A DNA stretch of 26,802 bases from JBBDNT01 sp040877445 (GTDB lineage Bacteria; Planctomycetota; Planctomycetia; Planctomycetales; Planctomycetaceae). The position numbers and the translations under genes are program-made. The stretch lies in contig JBBDNT010000143.1 in NCBI GenBank assembly GCA_040877445.1, positions 1-26,802 of the forward strand, given 5' to 3'. Below, one piece after another: positions 14,908 to 21,587 of this stretch. The notes under the pieces are model-generated. The model had not been told where the DNA came from. It made no database searches and worked only from the letters and a program-made list of their open reading frames with translations. Position 1 is the first letter of the stretch; the number at the start of each line of letters is the position of its first letter.

Positions 14908-14985
14908 TTTGGTGCCTGCCGGGGCTTCGCACTTCTCGCGGCGAGGAGCGACGGCGGACGCCCACCTCGTCGGCGGAGCGCCGCC

Positions 14986-16317
14986 ATGTCCCTCGACCAG
15001 ATCGGGCCGCTGAGCGAACGCCACTCGGCCATCGCGTTCATTCACGACGTGCTTCTCGTTTCCGACGACGCGGAACACGTCGCGCGCGTCAAGGGGCTTT
15101 TGGCGGGGGCCGGCTACCAAATCACGGTGGCCCGAGACGGCGGACAGGCCCGCGGCTCGTTCCGCATGAGGCAGCCCGACATGGTCCTCCTCTCGATCAT
15201 TCTCCCCGGCGAAAGCGGCTTCGAAATCTGCGAGCACATGAAGCAGACCGACCAGTTCGTCCCGGTGTTGATGCTCACCGAGATCTCGTCGCGGGCCGCG
15301 AGGGAACTGGCGGCCCGCGTGGGGGCCGACGGCTATCTCACCCGCCCCTTCGAGGACGACGCGCTCGTGGAAATGGTCCACGAGATCGGCCAGGCGGTCT
15401 GGGACCGCAAGCGCGGAGTCGAGCACTTCGAAACGCGAAAGATCGAGTTCAAGTGCGCCTGTGGGCGGCGGTTCCGCGTGCCGTTCGCCAATCGCGGGAA
15501 GATGCTCAACTGCCCCAAGTGCAACGAGAAGGTCGTCGTGCCGATGGTCGTCGAGAACGACGAGGCGGACGCGCGCGCGTTCCGCGCGGGCGCGTCGGCG
15601 ACGCCGTCGGCCAGCTCGACCGAGCCGCTGAGGTTCGTCACCGTCCGCTGCCAGCACTGCGGCACGAACTACCATCTGTTCCCCGGCGCCTTGGAGAAAG
15701 CCCGCTTCTGCCCGAAATGCCATCAGCGGCAAGTCGGTTCGTTGTCGTTCGCGCCGATGGCGCTGACCCGCGCGGCGCTCGCCAGTTCGCGGCGGGTGCT
15801 GATCATCCTCACGGGCCGCAACAAGGGGAAGAAGCTGCTGTTGCCCGGCAAGGAAGTCACCATCGGCCGGGACAAGTCGTGCGTGCTGTCGATCCGGGCG
15901 GAAGGGATCGAAGAGCGCCACTGCGCGCTGCGGCCGACCATGCAGGGCATCGCCGTCCGCGATCTCGACACTCCCGGCGGGACGTTCGTCAACGACACCC
16001 GCATCGCCGCCGAGACGCTGCTGGAGCCGGGCGACGTGCTGCGGGTGGGACCGCTCAAGTTGCAGTTGGCCGGCGACAAGTCGGCCGCCGAAGATTCGCC
16101 CGACGTCTCCGCCGGCGCGGGGGATTCGCATCAGCCGGCCGAGGCAACCGCGCCGCGCAAACCGCGATCGATCGCCGACGAAGCCGCCGACGTCATCCAT
16201 CGGCACTGGGAAGCGATTCGCAAGCTCGCCGGAGAGCGCGTCGCGGCGGACACGCACTCGCTCGCGGACGGACCGACCGTGACGACCGACGTCCCGGCCG
16301 CCTCGTCCGCCGAGTGA
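14986..16317 (+). CDS. Degenerate receiver + two zinc ribbons + FHA domain protein
   Basis: 443 residues from ATG 14986 (GGAG at 14975-14978); upstream in-frame ATGs at 14899 and 14902 are less likely. Domain order: CheY-like receiver (22-135), zinc ribbon 1 (C157, C159, C176, C179), linker, zinc ribbon 2 (C222, C225, C242, C245), FHA domain (270-362), and a low-complexity tail with a short helix. The receiver has the acidic pair D27-D28 and T98 but Ser70 replaces the phospho-acceptor Asp in VLLSIILPGESG, and Arg120 replaces the conserved Lys. FHA has GR (294-295), H312 and N336, but the usual Ser of S-x-x-H is Glu309. It probably acts as a phosphorylation-independent scaffold. No kinase is adjacent; the nearest is at 17972. 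Confidence 0.85.
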   Translation: MSLDQIGPLSERHSAIAFIHDVLLVSDDAEHVARVKGLLAGAGYQITVARDGGQARGSFRMRQPDMVLLSIILPGESGFEICEHMKQTDQFVPVLMLTEISSRAARELAARVGADGYLTRPFEDDALVEMVHEIGQAVWDRKRGVEHFETRKIEFKCACGRRFRVPFANRGKMLNCPKCNEKVVVPMVVENDEADARAFRAGASATPSASSTEPLRFVTVRCQHCGTNYHLFPGALEKARFCPKCHQRQVGSLSFAPMALTRAALASSRRVLIILTGRNKGKKLLLPGKEVTIGRDKSCVLSIRAEGIEERHCALRPTMQGIAVRDLDTPGGTFVNDTRIAAETLLEPGDVLRVGPLKLQLAGDKSAAEDSPDVSAGAGDSHQPAEATAPRKPRSIADEAADVIHRHWEAIRKLAGERVAADTHSLADGPTVTTDVPAASSAE

Positions 16318-16333
16318 CATTCGGACCCGCGAC

Positions 16334-16361
16334 CGCGACTCGCGCCCCGCGACTCGCGCCC
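16334..16361. repeat. 14-bp tandem duplication in a short gap
   Basis: CGCGACTCGCGCCC is present twice head to tail (16334-16347, 16348-16361) between two genes. It can also be read as alternating 7-base units, the same unit length as the arrays at 5499, 5604 and 13156. Confidence 0.8.
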
Positions 16362-16380
16362 TACGATTCGGAAGCCACCC

Positions 16381-17181
16381 GTGCCGCGCATCATCCTGCT
16401 GGGCGCCAGCAACGTCTCGCTGTCTCTCTCGGTGATCCTCGACATGCTCGCGGCGGCGCACGACGAGCCGTTCGAGGTGCTCACCGCCATCGGCCACGGC
16501 CGCTCATATGGGATGCGCAGCCAGGTGCTGTTTCGCACGCTGCCCGGGATCGTCGATTGCGGGTTGTGGGACGAATTGCGTTCGCTCCCGCCCGCGACCG
16601 GTCCCACGTTGGCGCTCGTGACCGATGTGGGGAACGATCTCGTCTACGGCGCGCCGCCGCCGCGGATTCTCGAGTGGGTGGACGCGTGCCTGGCGCGATT
16701 GGCCGGACCGCGGGCGGAACTGACGATGTCGCTGTTGCCGATGGCGAGCGTCGCCCGCCTCACGGCGTTGCGCTATCACGCGTTCCGCACGATCCTGTTC
16801 ACGGGAAAGGGGCCGACGTGGCCGAGAATGCGGGAGTGCGCGGCGGAACTCGACGCGGGACTGCTGGAACTCGGCAAGCGCTACGGCGCCGCGGTGATCG
16901 AGCCGGTGGGCGATTGGTACGGAATCGACCCGATCCACGTGACGCGGGCGAATCGTCCCCGGGCCTGGCGGGCGGTCTTCGACTGCTGGCCGAGCCTCGC
17001 CGGCAGGATCCCGACGCACCCCCGCGCATCCTGGGGAGGAGAGCGCGTCGTCCAAGCGTCGATCGCCGGCCGAATGCGGCTCTGGCGATTGCGCCCCGAA
17101 AGGGAATGGTGGTTCGGGCGTCTCCGCCGCACGCGTCAGCCGGTCATCGACACGGAGCGGCTGACGGTGCGGATGTTCTGA
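16381..17181 (+). CDS. Cytoplasmic SGNH/GDSL-like hydrolase
   Basis: 266 residues from GTG 16381. There is no signal peptide. SGNH blocks in order: LLGASNVS (S10), AIGHGRSYG (G38/G40), TDVGNDLVYG (N85, a strong GxND block III) and WYGIDPIHVT (D183, H186, block V). The C-terminal 60 residues are Arg/Trp-rich and basic. The role is likely esterase- or lipase-like, but the substrate is unknown. It begins 63 bases after the receiver/FHA gene on the same strand, so it could be cotranscribed; no functional link is evident. An Asn replaces the more usual residue after the Ser (ASN), which is seen in some subfamilies. Confidence 0.7.
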   Translation: MPRIILLGASNVSLSLSVILDMLAAAHDEPFEVLTAIGHGRSYGMRSQVLFRTLPGIVDCGLWDELRSLPPATGPTLALVTDVGNDLVYGAPPPRILEWVDACLARLAGPRAELTMSLLPMASVARLTALRYHAFRTILFTGKGPTWPRMRECAAELDAGLLELGKRYGAAVIEPVGDWYGIDPIHVTRANRPRAWRAVFDCWPSLAGRIPTHPRASWGGERVVQASIAGRMRLWRLRPEREWWFGRLRRTRQPVIDTERLTVRMF

Positions 17182-17264
17182 CGAACGAGGCGGACGGCCC
17201 GATGATGGAACCGACCCACTTGTCGCTTGCGGTTTCGCGCTCGCTTGGGCGGTTTCGCCAGAAT
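17182..17264. repeat. Gap with a CGCTTGCGGTTTCGC motif
   Basis: CGCTTGCGGTTTCGC (17224-17238) is an exact match to 25010-25024 and differs by one base from 4461-4475. A second GGTTTCGC follows at 17251. No gene is seen in this stretch. Confidence 0.6.
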
Positions 17265-17612
17265 TCAACAGACCCGAACCATGCGCTCCTCGGCGGTCCG
17301 CCACGCATCGTCCCCGAGCTGCGCGCCGCAACGTTGCTCGTGGCTGCCGCACCGCGCGTCGTAACTGCCGCATCGGGCGTTTTCCGCGTCGAGCGTGTCG
17401 ACCGCCGAGCCGCAACGTTCGGTGAACCGTGCCGACTCGAGTCCGACCGCTCCGCACCGTTCGAGCGCCTGGTCGGAGCGGCCAGCCGCCGCGTCGTGTC
17501 CGTTCAGCGCGGCGGAAGGCGGAGCGTTCAGACTGCGGGCGATGCCGGCGATCGTGCCTTCCAATGCCGAGCAAGCGAGTCGACTCATCCGCGAATGGCG
17601 AGGGGTGGTCAT
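17265..17612 (-). CDS. Possible small Cys-rich protein with 7-residue RCG repeats
   Basis: 115 residues from ATG 17612, with GGAG (17625-17622) upstream; ATG 17627 and 17588 are alternatives. I do not recognise the family. Its C-terminal half repeats Arg-Cys-Gly at spacings of 14, 14, 7 and 7 residues: RCGAVGL, RCGSAVD, RCGSYDA, RCGSHEQ, RCGAQLG. The Arg codons differ between copies (CGG, CGT, CGA, CGG, CGT) while the protein motif stays, which favours selection on a real protein. The third codon positions look like those of neighbouring genes. There is no signal peptide or membrane segment that I would call. It lies alone between an SGNH gene and a histidine kinase gene. It could still be a 21-bp DNA repeat with a chance reading frame. 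Confidence 0.45.
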   Translation of the reverse strand: MTTPRHSRMSRLACSALEGTIAGIARSLNAPPSAALNGHDAAAGRSDQALERCGAVGLESARFTERCGSAVDTLDAENARCGSYDARCGSHEQRCGAQLGDDAWRTAEERMVRVC

Positions 17613-17627
17613 CGAACCGGTCTCCAT

Positions 17628-17971
17628 GGTGGTGCGATCAAGGGGCAGTTGGTGCGATCAAGGTGCGGAGGGAGCGAGGCCGAGAAGCGTCCCCGGCCGA
17701 ACTCCGATTGCGTGAAACCAGTTTCGCCATGTCGCACCGGCATCTCAATCGGGGGGAGCGATGAACTCGAGCTAGGCGATCCCGGTCGCCGGCACCGGGA
17801 ATTATCCTAAGTGCGTCGCTTTCTCATTTCGTCCGCGAAATCGAGAATTTCGTGGACGCCAGCCGTCCCGAACGCTAAGCTCGCGTCATTACTCCACTTC
17901 CGGAAGGGGCTTCTCCCTCATCCGATCAGGTTCGATTTTCGTGCCGTGTCCAGTGCGATAGGCGGCGCTTC
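17628..17971. promoter_or_regulatory. Leader region of the histidine kinase, with a hairpin and a direct repeat
   Basis: 344 bases without a supported gene. GGTGCGATCAAGG occurs twice, 20 bases apart (17631-17643, 17651-17663). A 12-bp stem CGTCCGCGAAAT / ATTTCGTGGACG with a 5-base loop (17830-17858, one G-T pair) stands 114 bases before the kinase start. The stretch 17800-17960 is more A+T-rich than the genes around it. A promoter with a structured leader is plausible; no clear -35/-10 pair stands out. Confidence 0.4.
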
Positions 17972-19531
17972 GTGGAACAACCACTTCATCGGCCAACGCC
18001 GGACGAGACGATCGTGTCGACCCCGGTCCGGTCGGCCACGCGATCGTTGTTGCTGCTGGGCGCCTCGGACGCGACGGCCCGCCGTCTGAGTTCCCCGCCG
18101 GCCGAGCGGGAGGAGTTCGATCACGCGACCGTCGATCGCGGGGCCGCCGATTATCGAATCCGTGCCGAAGCGACGCTCGATGCCACGCTGCTGGCGGCCT
18201 CCCAGACCCGGTTCGACGCCGCCTTGTGCTGGATCGGCGAGCCGGCCGAACCGGGGTTCCTGATGGTCGAGTTGCTCGCCGCGCAGTTGCCGTCGCTGCC
18301 GGTGATCGCCGTCGGCGACGACGACACCGCGGCGCGGGGAACGGCGGCCCTTCGCGCGGGCGCCCGGGACTACGTGAGCGCCGGAGCGGGCTTCGCGGAT
18401 CGGCTGACTCGCGCGCTGAGCGCCGACGAATGGGGGACGCCGCAACGTCGGAACGATCGCGAGAACAACGGCCTGCTCGAAGCCGCGCCCGACGCGATCA
18501 TCATCATCGACGCCGCCGGACGGATCGAACTGGTCAATCAACGGACGGAGGCGATGTTCGGCTTCCGCCGGGAGGAACTCGTCGGCCAGTCGGTCGAAGC
18601 CCTCGTTCCCGAACGATTTCGCGCGCGACACCGGGTGCACCGGGAACGCTATTTCCGGGCGCCGGCCTTCCGGCCGATCGGGGCGGGGATCGATCTGTAC
18701 GGGCTGCGCAAGTCCGGGGACGAGTTCCCGGTCGAGATCAGCCTCAGTCCGTTGCGACTCGAAGGCCGGCTCCTCGCCACCGCCGCCGTCCGCGACATTT
18801 CCCAGCGCCGGCAACTGGAATCGGGGCTGCGGCGGAATGAACGGCTGGCGGCGATGGGAGTGCTGACGGCCGGCATCGCCCACGAGATCAACAACCCCGT
18901 CGGCGCCGCGCTGTTGACCGCCGAGACCGCCAAGGCGCTGCTCGACGTCCCCGACGCCCGCGCCCCACTCGAGGAATGCCTCGACAACATCATCGCCTCC
19001 ATGCAGCGCTGCGGGCAGATCGTCAAGAACATTCTCCGATTTTCCCGCGAAGACCCCGTGGAGAAGGCGCCCGAGAACCTCAACGCCATCGTCCGGCAGG
19101 CGCACGACCTCGTCCGCGGTTACGCGTCCCGGAATGGAGTGGCCATCGCGTTCGATCTCGATCCCGAACTTCCCAATCTCTCGGTCTGCGCCCTCGAGAT
19201 CGAACTGTTGCTGGTCAACATCCTGCGGAACGCCCTGGAGGCCTGCGCCGGCCAGGGACACGTCGTCGTGACCACGCGGGACGACGGCGGCCACGTTCGC
19301 ATCGTCGTGCGGGACGACGGCCGAGGCATGACCGAAGAACAGGTGCAGCACCTCTTCGACCCGTTCTATTCCAACCGCGGTCGAACCGGCGGAACCGGAC
19401 TCGGGATGAGCATCGCCTACGGCATCGTGCGCGAGCACGATGGCTCGATCGACGTCACGAGCGCCCCCGGCAAGGGAACCGCGATCACCATTCGACTGCC
19501 GAAGGATTCCGGCGGCGAACCGCCCGCGTGA
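17972..19531 (+). CDS. Soluble PAS histidine kinase with a degenerate receiver-like N-terminus
   Basis: 519 residues from GTG 17972 (GTG 18014 is an alternative). Residues 22-150 fold-match a receiver (FDAALCW, LPSLPVIAV, AGARDYV), but the phospho-acceptor position is Trp87 and the Lys position is Ala137. A PAS domain follows (167-280: LLEAAPDAIIIIDAAG, RTEAMFGFRREELVG). HisKA has LTAGIAHEINNP with phospho-acceptor His304. The ATPase domain has the N box NILRNALEA (N416, N420), DDGRGM (448-453), LFDPFYSNR and GGTGLGMSIAYGI. It is a complete kinase without membrane segments, so it senses a cytoplasmic signal. No response-regulator gene is adjacent. Confidence 0.92.
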   Translation: MEQPLHRPTPDETIVSTPVRSATRSLLLLGASDATARRLSSPPAEREEFDHATVDRGAADYRIRAEATLDATLLAASQTRFDAALCWIGEPAEPGFLMVELLAAQLPSLPVIAVGDDDTAARGTAALRAGARDYVSAGAGFADRLTRALSADEWGTPQRRNDRENNGLLEAAPDAIIIIDAAGRIELVNQRTEAMFGFRREELVGQSVEALVPERFRARHRVHRERYFRAPAFRPIGAGIDLYGLRKSGDEFPVEISLSPLRLEGRLLATAAVRDISQRRQLESGLRRNERLAAMGVLTAGIAHEINNPVGAALLTAETAKALLDVPDARAPLEECLDNIIASMQRCGQIVKNILRFSREDPVEKAPENLNAIVRQAHDLVRGYASRNGVAIAFDLDPELPNLSVCALEIELLLVNILRNALEACAGQGHVVVTTRDDGGHVRIVVRDDGRGMTEEQVQHLFDPFYSNRGRTGGTGLGMSIAYGIVREHDGSIDVTSAPGKGTAITIRLPKDSGGEPPA

Positions 19532-19546
19532 CCCCGCCGCCCCTCC

Positions 19547-19810
19547 TCACAAGCGGCGGCGGCCGCCGATCCAGCGGCCGAGCAGCAGCAACAGGATCGC
19601 CCCCAGCACCGAGCCGATCAGGCTGGACGGCTCGAACCTCCCCCAATCGCCGCGGAAGAGCAGGTGGTGAATGAATCCGCCCACGAACGAACCGGCGATT
19701 CCCAGCAGCATCGTCCCGAGGCACCCCAGCGGATCGCGCCCTGGCACCAGCAGCCGCGCGATCCACCCCGCGATCAACCCGAAAACGATCCAGCCGAGAA
19801 TGGGGAACAC
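19547..19810 (-). CDS. GlsB/YeaQ/YmgE family small membrane protein
   Basis: 87 residues from GTG 19810, preceded by GAGGAG 8 bases upstream. Three hydrophobic segments: FPILGWIVFGLIAGWIARLL (2-21), LGTMLLGIAGSFVGGFIHHLL, and a final SLIGSVLGAILLLLLGRWIGG. The GWIVFGLIAGWIAR start, PGRDPLGCLGTMLLGIAG and GSxVGG match the family (transglycosylase-associated / stress response), whose members are usually 80-90 residues. The function in this family is poorly known. It converges with the kinase gene (15 bases). Confidence 0.9.
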   Translation of the reverse strand: MFPILGWIVFGLIAGWIARLLVPGRDPLGCLGTMLLGIAGSFVGGFIHHLLFRGDWGRFEPSSLIGSVLGAILLLLLGRWIGGRRRL

Positions 19811-20416
19811 GTCGAATTCTCCTCGTAGGACGGGCCTGACGCGTGCGGATTCGCGGCGTCGTCGAATGCCATCGCAGCGCGAGCCTTCAGGATAACCGCC
19901 TTCAAGGGAGCGCCGCAATCAGCCGGCGACCTTCCCGAGGTCACGAGCAACGGCCCGGCTCGTTCGAGCACGCATCGAACCGAGGCCGCCGAGAGGACGT
20001 ACGAAGGAAAGTGCAAGCTCCGCCACGACCCGCAGCCCGGAATTCCAGCCGCACCCAATACCCGATCGACTTCCCCTCGGAATCACCCGCCACGAACCCC
20101 CGCCGCCGCAACAACCCGGCTGACGAGTCGGCAGGATAGCGCCCTCGCCGAGAATTGCAAGTGTATACGCAGTAAATCGACACGCTGTGAAGTTCGTCCT
20201 ACCCGCCCCCGATCCTCGACCCACAAGATCGAACTTGACGACTTAGTAGGAAAACCGCTTCAAGTCGGATTGCGGAGCCTGACCGAGTTGGAAACGCCGT
20301 CCGGGCGCCGCGAGCGATTCCGGAACCGGGCGGGAACGACGGAATGAAATTCCGTCCTACCCGCCCGCCCGATCGACCCGCACGATCGAACTTGACGGGG
20401 TCCTGCCGGCCCGAAC
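19811..20416. repeat. 606-base gap with two copies of the covarying hairpin family
   Basis: No supported gene; short frames on both strands (for example 19941-20183 minus) have no recognisable protein or ribosome-binding site. From 20188 the sequence AGTTCGTCCTACCCGCCC (20190-20207) is the right half of the hairpin element, with its tail AACTTGACGACTTAGTAGG (20231-20249). A second, complete copy is at 20328-20366 (GGGCGGG, GACGGAAT-gaa-ATTCCGTC, CCCGCCC) with the tail ATCGAACTTGACGG to about 20398. Both point the same way. Confidence 0.7.
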
Positions 20417-21325
20417 TCACAGCGACTCCAGGATCGCCGCGATGCGGGCGCGTTCGACTTCGCCGTACGGCTCGAACGGTTCCGCGGTGAGGTCGCCGCA
20501 GATGCCCTTTAGCGACAGCGTACACTTCACGCCGCGGAGCATCGCCGAGCCGGCTTCCGTCAGCCGGTAGATCTCCTGCAGGCGGGCGATCTGCGCGTGC
20601 CGGCGTTCGACCTCGGCCGCATCGCCGCGGCGATGCGCGTCGTACAGCGCCACGAACCACTCGGGAAACAGGTTCGACCCGCCGCACACGCCCCCGTGCA
20701 CCCCGAACGCCAAGCCCTCGGGGAGCAGCCGCTCCGGTCCCACGACGACGGCGAAGTCCTCGCGGCCGCGGGCGACCTCGGTGAACTGCCGCAGAATGTC
20801 GATGTCGCCGGACGTATCCTTGATGCCGATGATGTTCCGGTGCTGCAACAGCCGGGCGACCGTCTCCGGCTCGAAAGCGACCTTCGTCAGCCGCGGCATG
20901 TTGTAGAGCAAGAGCGGCAGCGGCAATTGGCCCGCCAGCCGCTCGATATAGCCCGCGAGTTCCTCCTGGGTGAGCGGGAAGTAGTAGGGCGTGGTGGTGA
21001 CGACGGCGGCGGCGCCCGACTCCGCCGCGATCCGCGCCACGCGCAGCGCCTCGACGTTCGCCGTGTCGGTGATGCCCACCAGCACCGGCACGCGGCCCGC
21101 GGCGAGCGCGCAAGTCCGCTCGATCAGTTCGCTCCGCAGCCGATAACCGTGGCTCGGCCCTTCCCCGTTCGACCCGAGGATGAACAGCCCATGCACGCCC
21201 CCGCCGACGAGATGCTGGATCAACCGCTCGAGCCCGGCGTGATCGAGTTCATCGCGCCCGGCGAGCGGCGTGACCATCGGAGGAACGATTCCGCGCAGCG
21301 GTGCGGGCAGGGTGGCGGTCTTCAT
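20417..21325 (-). CDS. Dihydrodipicolinate synthase/N-acetylneuraminate lyase family aldolase
   Basis: 302 residues from ATG 21325; an ATG 78 bases further up lies in repeat-rich sequence. A (beta/alpha)8-barrel Schiff-base aldolase: K169 in IIGIKDTSGD is the lysine that binds the keto acid and Y141 in LLYNMPRLT is the catalytic tyrosine. The GxxGE pocket reads GSNGEGP (51-57) in place of the GTTGES of true DapA. So lysine synthesis is not established; pyruvate or a keto-sugar acid as donor is expected, the second substrate is unknown. It follows the heme-domain gene with 262 bases between, mostly inverted repeats, and has its own promoter or is translated from the same RNA. Confidence 0.88.
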   Translation of the reverse strand: MKTATLPAPLRGIVPPMVTPLAGRDELDHAGLERLIQHLVGGGVHGLFILGSNGEGPSHGYRLRSELIERTCALAAGRVPVLVGITDTANVEALRVARIAAESGAAAVVTTTPYYFPLTQEELAGYIERLAGQLPLPLLLYNMPRLTKVAFEPETVARLLQHRNIIGIKDTSGDIDILRQFTEVARGREDFAVVVGPERLLPEGLAFGVHGGVCGGSNLFPEWFVALYDAHRRGDAAEVERRHAQIARLQEIYRLTEAGSAMLRGVKCTLSLKGICGDLTAEPFEPYGEVERARIAAILESL

Positions 21326-21423
21326 GGCGGGCGACTCGGAATGTGGAGAAAGCGAACGGCACGGAGAGTCCATCATACCGTCCGCCGCCCGCGGAATCGA
21401 CACGCACCCGCGCCTCCCGCACA

Positions 21424-21555
21424 GGCGAGCCTCCCGCGTCAGGCGAGCCTTCCGCGTGAGCGGGGGGAGGACGCGACAATGGCGGTCGCGAACTCGGCAC
21501 GATCATCGTCAGCGCGAACGATGCATTCTCCCCCCGCTGACGCGGGAGGCTCGCC
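21424..21555. repeat. Inverted pair of a palindromic repeat between two minus-strand genes
   Basis: The uninterrupted unit at 21528-21555 (CTCCCCCCGC-TGAC-GCGGGAGG, itself a hairpin around TGAC) has an inverted partner at 21442-21469 matching at 26 of 28 positions, with 58 bases between. A third partial unit lies at 21424-21441. Together they can fold into one long stem after the heme-domain gene stop (21588) and before the aldolase start (21325). They may act as a transcription barrier. Confidence 0.8.
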
Positions 21556-21587
21556 GGCGTTCTTCGGTCGCACCCGTTCGCGGCGAA

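Noticed and set aside
19941..20183. 80-codon minus-strand frame in the 19811-20416 gap
   Set aside because: No ribosome-binding site, Cys/Arg/Gly-rich composition and no known motif; overlaps another unrelated frame equally good.
20417..21325. Assignment as dapA proper
   Set aside because: The substrate pocket is GSNGE in place of GTTGE, so only the superfamily call is safe.
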